A stretch of 64,000 bases of DNA from CAIWTU01 sp035686205 (lineage in GTDB: Bacteria > Desulfobacterota > Desulfuromonadia > Geobacterales > Geobacteraceae): positions 28,283 to 92,282 of the forward strand of contig DASRZQ010000161.1 of the NCBI GenBank assembly GCA_035686205.1, read 5' to 3'. The stretch's first letter is position 1; each line of letters starts with the position of its first letter. The position numbers and the translations under genes are program-made. Below are positions 43,885 through 53,475 of the stretch, one piece after another. The notes under the pieces are model-generated. The model made no database searches, was not told the DNA's origin, and was given only the letters and a program-made list of their open reading frames with translations.

Positions 43885-45048
43885 CTAAACCTGCTTCCCG
43901 CCTGCCAGTAGTTCCCTTGCTTTTCCACGGCCCCATTTATCCGCCAGAAGTACCTCTTCTATGGAATTCAGATTGTGAGCCCGGTGAAGGTCCATTGTTC
44001 TTTCGATGAGCTCGACAATCTCAGTAAACCTGATTTTACCGGAAAGGAAAGCATCAACCGCCACTTCATTGGCGGCATTCATAACGGCAGGCATGCTTTC
44101 TCCATCCGAAAGAGAGCGATATGCGAGCTGCAATGACGGAAAGCGGTGGAGATCGGGCTTGAAAAACGTAAGGGAGCCCGCTTCGCCCAAGTCAAGGGGC
44201 TTGACTCCGGTCGTCACTCTTTCCGGAAAAGTCAGGGCATAGGCGATCGGGGCCTTCATATCAGGGACTCCGAGCTGGGCCATTACGCATCCGTCTATGT
44301 ACTCCACCATGGAATGTATGATGCTCTGGGGATGAATTAAAACGTCGATTCGGTCGGAAGGCATGTCGAACAGCCACCTTGCTTCGATTATTTCCAGTCC
44401 CTTATTCATCATTGTAGCTGAATCTATGGTAATTTTCTTCCCCATGCTCCAGTTCGGATGGTTAAGGGCATCGCTTATGGAAACTTCGGACAATTTCCCC
44501 AGAGGATAATTGAGAAAGGGCCCCCCCGAAGCGGTAAGGATGATCCGCCTGACATTGTCGTTTTTGTGTCCCTGAAGTGACTGGAACACCGCGCTGTGCT
44601 CGCTGTCAACAGGATAAAGCCTTACGTTATACTCCTTTACAAGATTCATGATAAGGTGACCGGCGGCGACAAGCGTTTCCTTGTTTGCCAGGGCTATGCC
44701 TTTCCCGGCCTTTATGGCGGCGACGGTCGGGACAAGCCCTGCGGATCCCACAATCGCAGTGACAACCATCGAGGCGTCAGCAGCGGAAGCAGCAGCGATA
44801 AGGCCCGGCACGCCGTGCAGGATCTCCGTTTTCTTCCCGCCCAGCATTTTACGTAATTTTTTTGCCGATTCCTCCGTTATGACGGCGGCGACCTGCGGCG
44901 AGAATTGTTCTATCTGCCTTTTCAACAGTTCCAGTTTGTTGCCGCCGGTAAGGGCGACTACTTCGAATTTATCCGGATGCGATGCGACAATTTCGAGAGT
45001 GCTGACCCCGATGGAACCGGTTGAGCCCAGTATTGAAAGTTTTTTCAT
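43885..45048 (-). CDS. dxr: 1-deoxy-D-xylulose 5-phosphate reductoisomerase
   Basis: The second step of the MEP isoprenoid pathway. The 387-residue protein has GSTGSIG at 8-14 for NADPH, PVDSEHSAVFQ in the catalytic core and the C-terminal helical domain. It supplies isoprenoids that uppS, hopanoids and carotenoids need. Confidence 0.96.
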   Translation of the reverse strand: MKKLSILGSTGSIGVSTLEIVASHPDKFEVVALTGGNKLELLKRQIEQFSPQVAAVITEESAKKLRKMLGGKKTEILHGVPGLIAAASAADASMVVTAIVGSAGLVPTVAAIKAGKGIALANKETLVAAGHLIMNLVKEYNVRLYPVDSEHSAVFQSLQGHKNDNVRRIILTASGGPFLNYPLGKLSEVSISDALNHPNWSMGKKITIDSATMMNKGLEIIEARWLFDMPSDRIDVLIHPQSIIHSMVEYIDGCVMAQLGVPDMKAPIAYALTFPERVTTGVKPLDLGEAGSLTFFKPDLHRFPSLQLAYRSLSDGESMPAVMNAANEVAVDAFLSGKIRFTEIVELIERTMDLHRAHNLNSIEEVLLADKWGRGKARELLAGGKQV

Positions 45049-45087
45049 GTCTTATGCATTTCCTTCTTTGAACCTTCTGATCACTGT

Positions 45088-45882
45088 TTATGATTTAAAA
45101 AAGTAATGTGCGTAGAAAAAAGCTGCGGGAGCGGCGAAAAGGATGCTGTCGAGCCGATCAAGCAGCCCTCCGTGACCTGGAATGATCTTTCCCGAATCCT
45201 TCACGCCAAAGCTTCGCTTCAGCATTGACTCGAAAAGGTCCCCCAGTTGTCCCAGCATTCCCAGCAGCAGTGCCGTGGCAATGCAGTCGATCGTGGACAG
45301 CTCTGGGAAAAATGTCGCCCTGGCAACGAAAGTACCGGCCAGACTGCCTGCCAGCCCGCCCATGGAACCCTCGATGCTTTTTTTGGGACTGACCAGCGGA
45401 TACAGCTTTCTCCTGCCGATGGCGCTCCCTGTGTAAAAGGCAGCCGTGTCGCCGGACATAACGATAACAAGCAGCAGAAATACCCACTGGATTCCGTGAG
45501 TCAGTTCCCGGATCAGTCCGAGATGACTCAGCAGGACAGGAACGTAGAGGATACCCAGGAAAAGAAGTGCTACATTACCGGCCGACTTGTTTATATTTTC
45601 GATTCTGAATAGAAAAAGCAGGGAGAATAACAGTACCAGCGAAGTTACGGCGAGAAGAAACCATGTGAAGTTTCCCGACCATACGGCAAGGCAAACGGGA
45701 ATCCCGGATAAAACGGCAAGTGCTGTTTCCAGCCTTTTTCCGGGCAGGGCCATCTGATAGAACTCGTACAGTCCTATCAGCGAAAGGATTGCAACCAGTG
45801 AAAAAAACTGGGGAACGGTCCCTTTAAGGATGAAAAGTATGAGAAGCGGAAGGGCGACCACTCCCGTTATTAACCTTTTGAT
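45088..45882 (-). CDS. cdsA: Phosphatidate cytidylyltransferase (probable AUC start)
   Basis: This polytopic enzyme makes CDP-diacylglycerol for pssA. The signature SMLKRSFGVKDSG..PGHGGLLDR is complete near the C-terminus. The first standard start is a GTG at 45861, but the conserved family N-terminus (KRLITGVVVALPLL) begins upstream of it, and AGGAG at 45889-45893 stands six bases before an in-frame ATC at 45882. I therefore place the start at ATC. A base error turning ATG into ATC is the simple alternative. Confidence 0.88.
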   Translation of the reverse strand: MKRLITGVVALPLLILFILKGTVPQFFSLVAILSLIGLYEFYQMALPGKRLETALAVLSGIPVCLAVWSGNFTWFLLAVTSLVLLFSLLFLFRIENINKSAGNVALLFLGILYVPVLLSHLGLIRELTHGIQWVFLLLVIVMSGDTAAFYTGSAIGRRKLYPLVSPKKSIEGSMGGLAGSLAGTFVARATFFPELSTIDCIATALLLGMLGQLGDLFESMLKRSFGVKDSGKIIPGHGGLLDRLDSILFAAPAAFFYAHYFFKS

Positions 45883-45884
45883 TT

Positions 45885-46625
45885 TTATCTCCTGTTCTGC
45901 AACTGGCCGCTCGTCAGGCCAAATCGTCTTTCTCTGGCCTGATAATTGCCCAGCGCCTTGTAAAACTCTTCGATACCAAAATCGGGCCAGTTAACTTCGG
46001 TAAAATAAAGCTCCGCGTAAGCAATCTGCCACAAGAGAAAATTGCTTATCCGCATTTCACCGCTTGTTCTTATGAGAAAGTCAGGTTCGGGAAGTTCCGC
46101 GGTGAACAGATACCTTGAAAAGAATTTCTCATCGAGTTTTTCCACATCCGTTTTTCCCGATGCAATTTCGTCCGCAATTATTTTCACCGCCCGCAGGATT
46201 TCCTGCCTGGCTCCGTAAGAAAGAGCCAGGGTAAGCACCATTCCGGTATTTTCGGATGTCTTGCTTAAAGCACATTCAACGGCGCTTTTCACATCGCCGG
46301 GGAGGTCTTCGAGTTCTCCGATGACGTTAAACCGTATGTTGTTCTTCATCATGCGGGGCGTTTCCGCGTTGATGTACTTCTTCAGCAGCGACATCAGGGA
46401 CCTCACCTCGCTTTTCGGTCTCAGCCAGTTTTCCGAGGAAAAAGCAAAAAGCGTGAGAAATTGAATACCCAGCGTCGAACTCTCTTCGACTATGCTGCGA
46501 ACGGTCTCCACGCCCTTCTGGTGGCCGATTATCCTCTTCAGCATCCGCTCCTGGGCCCACCGGCCGTTGCCGTCCATGATAATGGCGAGATGCCTCGGAA
46601 GCTTATCCCTGTCTAACGGTATCAT
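45885..46625 (-). CDS. uppS: Undecaprenyl pyrophosphate synthase
   Basis: A 246-residue cis-prenyltransferase for the lipid carrier of cell-wall synthesis. MDGNGRWA (17-24) holds the catalytic Asp, and LIRTSGEMRISNFLLWQ is the C-terminal diphosphate site. The stop is TAA, with the cdsA ribosome site overlapping its last codons. Confidence 0.96.
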   Translation of the reverse strand: MIPLDRDKLPRHLAIIMDGNGRWAQERMLKRIIGHQKGVETVRSIVEESSTLGIQFLTLFAFSSENWLRPKSEVRSLMSLLKKYINAETPRMMKNNIRFNVIGELEDLPGDVKSAVECALSKTSENTGMVLTLALSYGARQEILRAVKIIADEIASGKTDVEKLDEKFFSRYLFTAELPEPDFLIRTSGEMRISNFLLWQIAYAELYFTEVNWPDFGIEEFYKALGNYQARERRFGLTSGQLQNRR

Positions 46626-46640
46626 GTTTATCCTGAAACA

Positions 46641-46661
46641 AAAAATCCCCTTCTAGAGGGG
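46641..46661 (-). terminator. Weak terminator between frr and uppS
   Basis: CCCCT pairs with AGGGG around a five-base loop on the minus strand, followed by a T-rich run. The stem is short, so it may only reduce read-through into uppS. Confidence 0.45.
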
Positions 46662-46729
46662 TGAAGGCGGATTTAATCACATATCCACGAATATCGCAAG
46701 CCCAAAAAGGCACTGCCGGAAGGGCCTTT

Positions 46730-47287
46730 TCAGACTTCCATCACTTCCTTTTCCTTTGCCGCAACCACCTCATCGATTTTGGCGACAAAGTTGTTGGTCA
46801 CGTCCTGTACTTCCTTTTCCGCCCTCTTCAGATCGTCTTCGGTTATTTTTTTATCCTTTTCCGATTTTTTAAGATCATCGATAGCGTCACGACGGATATT
46901 GCGCACGGCTATCTTGGCGTCTTCCGCCATCTTCCTGAGCGACTTTACAATCTCCTTCCTTCTCTCTTCTGTCAGAGGAGGCATCGCGAGACGAATGACC
47001 TTACCGTCGTTTGTGGGAGTAAGCCCGATGTTTGCGTTCAGGATGGCTTTTTCAATAACCGAGATCATTTTCGCTTCCCATGGTTGTATGACAATAACTC
47101 TCGCCTCCGGCACGTTAAGAGAAGCAACCTGGTTAATCGGCGTAGGAGAGTCGTAATAGCTGACCTTTATGTCATCCAGAAGCGCGGTGGTTGCGCGTCC
47201 GGTGCGGACTTTCTGATATTCCTTGCGTAGAGAGTCAACTGACTTTTCCATCTGGGATTTCATGGCGGCTATTACGTCTTTAGTCAT
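46730..47287 (-). CDS. frr: Ribosome recycling factor
   Basis: A 185-residue protein of the usual length that splits post-termination ribosomes with EF-G. VRTGRATTALLDDIKVSYY and the C-terminal helical region are clear. AAAGGAG precedes the ATG at 47287; a TTG 18 bases earlier covers it. The start overlaps the pyrH end by eight bases. Confidence 0.96.
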   Translation of the reverse strand: MTKDVIAAMKSQMEKSVDSLRKEYQKVRTGRATTALLDDIKVSYYDSPTPINQVASLNVPEARVIVIQPWEAKMISVIEKAILNANIGLTPTNDGKVIRLAMPPLTEERRKEIVKSLRKMAEDAKIAVRNIRRDAIDDLKKSEKDKKITEDDLKRAEKEVQDVTNNFVAKIDEVVAAKEKEVMEV

Positions 47288-48008
47288 TTTTTTCTCCTTT
47301 GACAATGGTGCCGATTTCCTCGCCTAGCACCACCTTTATAACATTACCGGCCGTCTTTATATTAAAAATTATTATCGGCAGATTATTGTCCATGCAAAGG
47401 GATGTAGCCGTTGCGTCCATGACCTGCAGACCCTTTTTCAGCACGTCGATGTAACTCAACTGTGAATATTTGAACGCATTGGGATCCTTCATGGGGTCAG
47501 CGGAATAGACGCCGTCGACCTTGGTACCCTTCATGATTACTTCGGCGCCTATCTCCATCGCCCGCAGGCTGGCGGCCGTATCCGTAGTAAAATACGGATT
47601 GCCGGTGCCCGCGCCGAGTATCACAACCCTTCCTTTTTCCAGATGCCTTATGGCCCGCCGCCGGATATAAGGTTCCGCTACTTCCCTCATTTCTATCGCC
47701 GACTGGACGCGCGTATCGACACCCGCCTTTTCAAGCGCATCCTGCATCGCCAGCGAATTTATCATCGTGGCAAGCATCCCCATGTAATCGGCGCTTGCCC
47801 TGTCCATACCCTTTGAAGAGGCGGCCAGCCCCCGGAAAATATTCCCGCCGCCGATAACCAGAGCCACTTGCGTCCCGAGGGCTACAACCTCCCTGATCTC
47901 CGAAGCGATCGTGTTTATCGTCTGCGGATCGATTCCGTATTTTTGTTCACCCGCAAGAGCCTCGCCGGAAAGTTTCAGAAGTATTCTTTTATACAAAGGT
48001 TTGCCCAT
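47280..48008 (-). CDS. pyrH: UMP kinase
   Basis: A 242-residue amino-acid-kinase-fold enzyme that makes UDP. LLKLSGEAL begins the ATP site, GGGNIFRG and ILGAGTGNPYFTTDTAA follow. AGGTGG precedes the ATG at 48008; 20 further upstream codons have no similarity. Confidence 0.96.
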   Translation of the reverse strand: MGKPLYKRILLKLSGEALAGEQKYGIDPQTINTIASEIREVVALGTQVALVIGGGNIFRGLAASSKGMDRASADYMGMLATMINSLAMQDALEKAGVDTRVQSAIEMREVAEPYIRRRAIRHLEKGRVVILGAGTGNPYFTTDTAASLRAMEIGAEVIMKGTKVDGVYSADPMKDPNAFKYSQLSYIDVLKKGLQVMDATATSLCMDNNLPIIIFNIKTAGNVIKVVLGEEIGTIVKGEKND

Positions 48009-48141
48009 AATTTGCCACCTACTCAAAGCATTAAGATTTAAAGACGGGTCAACGCGGTACCGCCACACAAGTTAGGGTTCTAAATTAAAGAAACCTTTTT
48101 ACCTTGACCGGTCTTAGAATTATTTAAGCCGGAAAAAACAT

Positions 48142-48174
48142 AAAAAAAAGCCGACCATTCACATGGCCGGCTTT
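48142..48174 (-). terminator. Intrinsic terminator after tsf
   Basis: A 10-bp stem (48147-48156 with 48165-48174, one G-T pair) followed by eight T residues on the minus strand. It separates rpsB-tsf from pyrH, so pyrH probably has its own start or depends on read-through. Confidence 0.85.
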
Positions 48175-48180
48175 CTTTGA

Positions 48181-48831
48181 TTAATTTCCGGCCGCGGCAG
48201 CAACTTCAGCCGCGAAATCGCTTTCCCTTTTCGCAAGGCCTTCGCCCAGAGCAAACCTGGCAAAGCGGCGAATAGACATGTTTTCACCTATGGAAGCAAT
48301 GGTCTCGTTCAGGTATTCCTGAATCGTCTTGTCCGTATCCTTCACATATTGTTGCTCCAGAAGGCATATTTCCGCGTAAAACTTGCCTATCTGGCCATCG
48401 ACTATTTTTTCGATAATGTTATCGGGCTTCCCGGTTTCCTTCGCCTTGGCCCGATAAATTTCCTTCTCGCGCTCAAGCAGCTCACTGGGAACTTCCTCAC
48501 GACGCACGAACTGCGGTGACGCCGCGGCGATATGCATGGCAATATCCTTCACAAAAACCTGGAACATGTCGTTCTTGGCGACAAAATCCGTCTCGCAGTT
48601 GATTTCAACGAGTACGCCGATTTTTCCGCCCGCATGGATATAGGAACCGATGGCACCCTCGGAAGCAATCCTGCCTGCTTTTTTAGCGGCCGCGGCCAAT
48701 CCTTTCTTTCTCAGGTAGTCGACCGCCTTATCCTGGTCACCGCCAGTTTCCATAAGGGCCTTTTTGCAGTCCATGAGGCCGGCGCCCGTTACTTTCCTCA
48801 GCTCATTTACCTGTGCGGCTGTAATACTCAC
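48181..48831 (-). CDS. tsf: Elongation factor Ts
   Basis: A 216-residue EF-Tu nucleotide exchange factor; LRKVTGAGLMDCKKAL and ETDFVAKND are diagnostic. The length is the short type, with one core subdomain region reduced compared with E. coli. The start is GTG at 48831 with GGAGG five bases upstream. Confidence 0.96.
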   Translation of the reverse strand: MSITAAQVNELRKVTGAGLMDCKKALMETGGDQDKAVDYLRKKGLAAAAKKAGRIASEGAIGSYIHAGGKIGVLVEINCETDFVAKNDMFQVFVKDIAMHIAAASPQFVRREEVPSELLEREKEIYRAKAKETGKPDNIIEKIVDGQIGKFYAEICLLEQQYVKDTDKTIQEYLNETIASIGENMSIRRFARFALGEGLAKRESDFAAEVAAAAGN

Positions 48832-48939
48832 GGTATCCTCCAAATGCCCGCCGCAATAATCCGGCGGCTAATTTATTTGTGTGTTTGAAATTGTTTGGAA
48901 AATGAAGCATTCACCACTTACGAACAGCAAAAACAAATA

Positions 48940-49749
48940 CTATTCGTCTTCAGCTTCGGGGGCTTCCACGACTTCCGGCTGCTCCGGCACTTCGGTTTCG
49001 ACACCGGCCTCGACCGGCCCGGCCTCGACGCTTTCCCCTTCGCTTTCAGCGAGAAGATCCGACTCCCTGGCCTGGGCTCCCTCGGCAACCGCATCAGCCA
49101 CCTTGCTCGCCAGCAGACGTATGGCGCGAATGGCGTCATCATTCCCCGGGATTACGTAATCAATGGGATCCGGGTCACAGTTCGTGTCAACAACCGCCAC
49201 AACCGGAATGCCGAGTTTTTTTGCCTCGGAGACCGCAATCGCTTCATTTTTCGGATCTATTACAAACAAGACGCCTGGAAGCTTGTTCATCCCCTTGATG
49301 CCGCCCAGGGTTTTCTGGAGTTTCTCGCGTTGTTTCTCCAGGCTCAGAATTTCTTTCTTCGTATAGGCTTCGACGGAACCGTCCTCAAACATCGCATCCA
49401 GCCGCTTCAACCTGTCAATGCTCTGTTTTACAGTGGAAAAGTTGGTCAACATACCGCCAAGCCAGCGCTGGTTTACGTAAAACATATTGCACTTCTGGGC
49501 CTCTTCGGCCACGGAATCCTGGGCCTGCTTCTTCGTGCCGACGAAAAGCACTGTTTCGCCGCCCTGTACGGCGTCCCTGACGAAACTGTACGCATTTTTG
49601 AAAAGCCGGACGGTTTTCTGCAGGTCGATTATGTAGATCCCGTTTCTTGCTCCGAAAATGTACGGCTTCATTTTCGGATTCCATCTCTTGGTCTGGTGGC
49701 CGAAGTGCACACCGGCCTCCAGCAGTTCCTTCATCGTAATGTTCGACAT
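48940..49749 (-). CDS. rpsB: Ribosomal protein S2
   Basis: A 269-residue S2 protein; GVHFGHQTKRWNPKMKPYIF starts the conserved core. The last 45 or so residues are a Glu/Ala/Val/Pro-rich acidic tail that E. coli S2 lacks. AAAGGAG precedes the ATG at 49749. First gene of the block, divergent from lptF. Confidence 0.96.
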   Translation of the reverse strand: MSNITMKELLEAGVHFGHQTKRWNPKMKPYIFGARNGIYIIDLQKTVRLFKNAYSFVRDAVQGGETVLFVGTKKQAQDSVAEEAQKCNMFYVNQRWLGGMLTNFSTVKQSIDRLKRLDAMFEDGSVEAYTKKEILSLEKQREKLQKTLGGIKGMNKLPGVLFVIDPKNEAIAVSEAKKLGIPVVAVVDTNCDPDPIDYVIPGNDDAIRAIRLLASKVADAVAEGAQARESDLLAESEGESVEAGPVEAGVETEVPEQPEVVEAPEAEDE

Positions 49750-49874
49750 CTTTTTCTCCTTTGGTTTTCCCTCCGCCACCCAAACCCGTTCCGCAATCCC
49801 GGGTCAAACCGACCCTCTGAAACCGGACCACCACCGGAAAGGAAAAATGGCGTGTGAATTTTAAACAGCGTTTC

Positions 49875-49903
49875 TATATAACACGGGCCGCGCATTTCCG
49901 CAA
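49875..49903 (-). promoter_or_regulatory. Probable rpsB-tsf promoter with leader
   Basis: TTGCGG (49898-49903), 17 bases, TATATA (49875-49880) on the minus strand. The leader of about 120 bases contains the hairpin CCGGTGGTGGTCCGG and could hold an S2 autoregulatory site, as in enterobacteria; this is inference. Confidence 0.55.
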
Positions 49904-50015
49904 GGAGATTTTACGGCCCGGACCCGTTAGGGAGAGTCGTCAAACCGGACCAAACCAACATGTTGACCATGGCTATTTACTTACCGCTTCCGGTCATGTA
50001 TCATTACCAGGAATT

Positions 50016-51188
50016 ATGAAAAAAATTCTTTATTTCTATATCTTCAAGGAAATTACCGTACCGTTTGTGCTGGGTTTTTCGGTTTTCACTTTTGTCCTCC
50101 TGATGGGGAAGTTGCTGCAGCTGGCGGAAATGGTCGTTGCCAAGGGGATGCCGTTCTCCGATATTCTGCGCCTGGTTGCATACATGCTTCCCTCCTTCTG
50201 CGTGGTCACCATTCCCATGTCCTTCCTGCTTGCCGTACTGCTGGCCTTCGGAAGGCTGTCATCCGATTCCGAAATTACAGCCATGAAGGCATGCAAAATA
50301 AGTCTTTACGGTTTACTCCCGCCAGTGGCGGCTTTCGGGTTGATCGCTTTTGCCATATCCATGTTCGTAACCATATATGCCCTCCCATGGGGAAACAGCT
50401 CTTTTAAGATTTTCCTGTATGACGTAATAAAGGCCCGGATTTCCCTAAATATCAAGGAAAAAGTTTTTAACGACAACTTTCCCGGCATGGTCCTGTATGT
50501 GGACAAGTATGATCAGAAAAGGCATTTCATTTCAGACATTCTGATATACGATGACAGAAAACCCAACGAACCGTCCACCATATTTGCCAAGAGCGGCGCC
50601 ATAGCCACGGACGCCGACAAGAAAGAAATCAGGCTGAGCCTCAGAGACGGCAGCATCCATCGGAATCCGGGCAAAATTAACTATCATCTGGTCGAATTCG
50701 CCAATTACGACCTGAGCATCAACATGAGCCAGGCATCACCCGGAGTGAAAACCGACGAACAGGACATGTCCTTTTCGGAGCTCCGGCAAAACATCAATAA
50801 CCCTTCGACAGACGCAAAAAGCAGAACCGATCTGCTGCTCGAGCTTCACAAGAGATTGGCGTTCCCTTTCGCGTGCTTCATCTTTGTCGTGATAGGCATT
50901 CCTCTGGGAATGCAGAACCAGCGCTCGGGCAAAGCCGCGGGCTTTTCGATGAGCATCTGCGTCATCATCTTCAATTACATCCTGTTTTCAATGGGAAAAA
51001 CCCTGGGACAAAAGGGGTTGCTGTACCCCGCCATTGCCATGTGGCTGCCTAATCTGACATTGCTGGCCATCGGATTTTATTTGTTCAAGAAAACAGCCGA
51101 AGAACGGAAAATTCCCATCCTTGAAATCAGGCCGGCTGTCGCTGCATTGGCACGGAGGATCGCCCTGAAGCATTCAAGACCGTCATGA
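50016..51188 (+). CDS. lptF: LPS export ABC permease LptF
   Basis: A 390-residue inner-membrane protein with six membrane segments flanking a periplasmic beta-jellyroll (about 130-270). It extracts lipopolysaccharide from the inner membrane with LptG and LptB. The ATG at 50016 begins the conserved MKKILYFYIFKEITVPF; an upstream open frame lacks similarity. It overlaps lptG in ATGA. Confidence 0.93.
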   Translation: MKKILYFYIFKEITVPFVLGFSVFTFVLLMGKLLQLAEMVVAKGMPFSDILRLVAYMLPSFCVVTIPMSFLLAVLLAFGRLSSDSEITAMKACKISLYGLLPPVAAFGLIAFAISMFVTIYALPWGNSSFKIFLYDVIKARISLNIKEKVFNDNFPGMVLYVDKYDQKRHFISDILIYDDRKPNEPSTIFAKSGAIATDADKKEIRLSLRDGSIHRNPGKINYHLVEFANYDLSINMSQASPGVKTDEQDMSFSELRQNINNPSTDAKSRTDLLLELHKRLAFPFACFIFVVIGIPLGMQNQRSGKAAGFSMSICVIIFNYILFSMGKTLGQKGLLYPAIAMWLPNLTLLAIGFYLFKKTAEERKIPILEIRPAVAALARRIALKHSRPS

Positions 51189-52264
51189 AGATACTGAACC
51201 GTCACATAACATCGACCTATTTCAAAATACTGGGGCTCTGCGTCTCATCCTTTCTCACGATTTATCTGGTGATCGATTTTCTCGAAAAGATCAACCGTTT
51301 CACCCGAGGCCATGGAAAACCCCAGTACATAGTATTGTACTTTTTGTGCAAGATCCCGGAAATCATTTCCCAGGTCATGCCGCTGGCGGCCTTGATGGCA
51401 ACTCTCCTTTCCCTCGGAACCTTGTCGAGGCACAACGAAATAATCGCCATGCGGGGCTGCGGCATAAGCCTTCGGAAAATAACGGTGCCGATACTGGGCA
51501 TTTCATTTCTGCTGAGCCTTTTCACCTTTTTTTCGAACGAAGTTATCGTAACGGAAACATCACAGGAGATGAAATACATCGACGACGTGCTCATCGAGGG
51601 CAGGAACCCGAATGCCTATTTCCGCCAGAACAACATCTGGTATCGAGAAAAGGACCTCGTCCTGCAGGCGAAGCTGTTCGAGCCGTCAATGCAAGCTCTT
51701 GAAGGCGTCACACTCTGGCGGATCAACAAAGCCATGCAGCCGGTCAATCGCATCGAAGCCGATAAATGTGTATGGAGCGGCAATTCCTGGGTGCTGGAAA
51801 ATGTCGTTAACAGGTCCATTGCCGAAGGAAGCATCGCGAAAACCTCCAGCGAGGCATTTTCCCCGATTACGCTGGACCTGCGCTTGAGCGATCTCAAGGT
51901 TCTTGACAAACACGCCGATACCATCGGCTTTTTCAAGCTGAAGCGATATTGTGAAAACCTGAGAAACAGCGGCTATGACCCGACCAGGTTTGAAGCCCTG
52001 ATGCATTCCAAGATTTCACTTCCTTTTGCCTGCCTGGTAATGACTTTTCTCGGCATTCCGTTTGCCGTCAAAAGCGGGCGGTCCAGTGGCATGGGCCTGG
52101 GAATCGGGCTGAGCCTCATTCTCGGATTTGCCTATTACGTGATCAACGCGGTGCTTTTTTCCTTCGGTCAGGCCGGCATTCTGCCGCCCCTGGTCTCCGC
52201 GTGGTCGGCCAATTTACTGTTTTCATTATCCGCGATATGGCTGACAATGACCGTCAACCATTGA
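51185..52264 (+). CDS. lptG: LPS export ABC permease LptG
   Basis: The 359-residue partner of LptF with the same six-segment plan. LSRHNEIIAMRGCGISLRK is the conserved coupling-helix region that meets LptB. It starts inside the lptF stop (ATGA). lptA, lptB and lptC are not in the window. Confidence 0.93.
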   Translation: MKILNRHITSTYFKILGLCVSSFLTIYLVIDFLEKINRFTRGHGKPQYIVLYFLCKIPEIISQVMPLAALMATLLSLGTLSRHNEIIAMRGCGISLRKITVPILGISFLLSLFTFFSNEVIVTETSQEMKYIDDVLIEGRNPNAYFRQNNIWYREKDLVLQAKLFEPSMQALEGVTLWRINKAMQPVNRIEADKCVWSGNSWVLENVVNRSIAEGSIAKTSSEAFSPITLDLRLSDLKVLDKHADTIGFFKLKRYCENLRNSGYDPTRFEALMHSKISLPFACLVMTFLGIPFAVKSGRSSGMGLGIGLSLILGFAYYVINAVLFSFGQAGILPPLVSAWSANLLFSLSAIWLTMTVNH

Positions 52265-52367
52265 CAAGGGCCATGGCGGTGCTTTAATAAACTTGGGCCG
52301 CTTGATACGAAATTAATCCCGGTATTGCGGCGTCCCGCCGGAAGCCGGCAACTCCAGGGGAGGCACT

Positions 52368-53258
52368 ATGGTTCTCCGAATCGCAGCTTTGTTGATGACA
52401 TTCACGACTGTTCTCACAAATCCGGCTTTCGGCGCCACCCAGGCAAAAACCACCCAAAACCACCAGCCGCCGATCAATATTCTCAGCATAATCCCCGCCC
52501 AGGGGGAGCCGGGCATCAGCGTAACACTCTACGGCAGCGGTTTCAGCGAAGGGATAACCGCATTCCTCGGAAATACGCAAATACCGGCCCAGGTATACGG
52601 GCAGAAACAGCTCTCATTCGAAATTCCCAGCCTGGACCCCGGTCTGTACGCCCTGTATCTCAAGAGAAAGGACGGCAGCGCCAGCAAGATTTATAACTTT
52701 ACCATTTTGCCGCTGAAACCGGTGGTGATGTCTCTTCTGCCGGACAAGATTTCCTCATGCGACTACGGAGGAGCGCGTGAAGTGCAGGTCAACGGAAAGA
52801 ATTTCCAGCCGGGGTCAATGATAATGTTTGACGGGGCGGCAATCGGCAGCCGCTTCATCTCGCCCGAAGCCATATCGTTCACGGCGCCGGGAGTACAGGC
52901 GGGGCTCCACCAGGTCCAGGTGAAGAATCCGGGAGACGCGCTTTCAACGGTCATGGCATTGTTCATTGACGCAAAACCGGAGATACTGGGCATTTCCCAG
53001 GGCAGCGAGTCCGTCAACTCGTACAATCTGGTTATAAACGGGAGGAATTTTCTGCCGAATTCTTCTCTGATTGTTGACGGGACAAGGCTTTCCGGGCTCA
53101 GTTCAACCCCGGCTGGCAGGGAAAAAATGATCTATGTCGACTGCAACCAGATCATTTACGAACGTTATCCATATGACACTACGCCCAAAAATATCAGGCT
53201 GCAGGTATTAAACCCCGGTGGGGAGGCAAGCTCCGTTGTTCAAATAACGGCGCCGTAG
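52368..53258 (+). CDS. Exported protein with three IPT/TIG domains
   Basis: A 296-residue protein with a signal peptide (about 1-23, ending AFGA). Three TIG immunoglobulin-like domains follow (about 37-115, 118-205 and 207-296), each starting with the PxI..I.P..G pattern, such as INILSIIPAQGEPG. It probably acts in the periplasm or on the surface; the partner is unknown. GGGGAGG precedes the ATG. It lies 103 bases after lptG and may be co-transcribed. Confidence 0.8.
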   Translation: MVLRIAALLMTFTTVLTNPAFGATQAKTTQNHQPPINILSIIPAQGEPGISVTLYGSGFSEGITAFLGNTQIPAQVYGQKQLSFEIPSLDPGLYALYLKRKDGSASKIYNFTILPLKPVVMSLLPDKISSCDYGGAREVQVNGKNFQPGSMIMFDGAAIGSRFISPEAISFTAPGVQAGLHQVQVKNPGDALSTVMALFIDAKPEILGISQGSESVNSYNLVINGRNFLPNSSLIVDGTRLSGLSSTPAGREKMIYVDCNQIIYERYPYDTTPKNIRLQVLNPGGEASSVVQITAP

Positions 53259-53335
53259 GGCATCCGTTCATAAATCCGGCAACGAAAAAATTATTAAATA
53301 TGTTCTGAGTAATACAATAATCCCGCAACAAATAT

Positions 53336-53436
53336 TCCTCCCCCTTCAAGGGGGAGGCCAGGAGGGGGATGGGGGGATGCATTGGTGCCGAGAGACCCAT
53401 CCCCACCCCGACCCTCCCCTTGAAGGGGCGGGAGAT
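53336..53436. repeat. G+C-rich inverted repeat (CCTCCCCCTTCAAGGGGGAGG family)
   Basis: CCTCCCCCTTCAAGGGGGAGG at 53337-53357 is itself a palindrome and is mirrored by CTCCCCTTGAAGGGG at 53413-53427; the segments between also pair (GGAGGGGGATGGGG with CCCATCCCCACCCC). The whole is a long imperfect hairpin between the TIG and lipoprotein genes. Confidence 0.7.
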
Positions 53437-53475
53437 TTTGATGGAGACGGGAGATTTATTCCAATCAGGAAAAAT

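Noticed and set aside
48895..49857. 320-codon plus-strand frame opposite rpsB
   Set aside because: rpsB is unmistakable on the minus strand and the antisense product has no recognisable domain.
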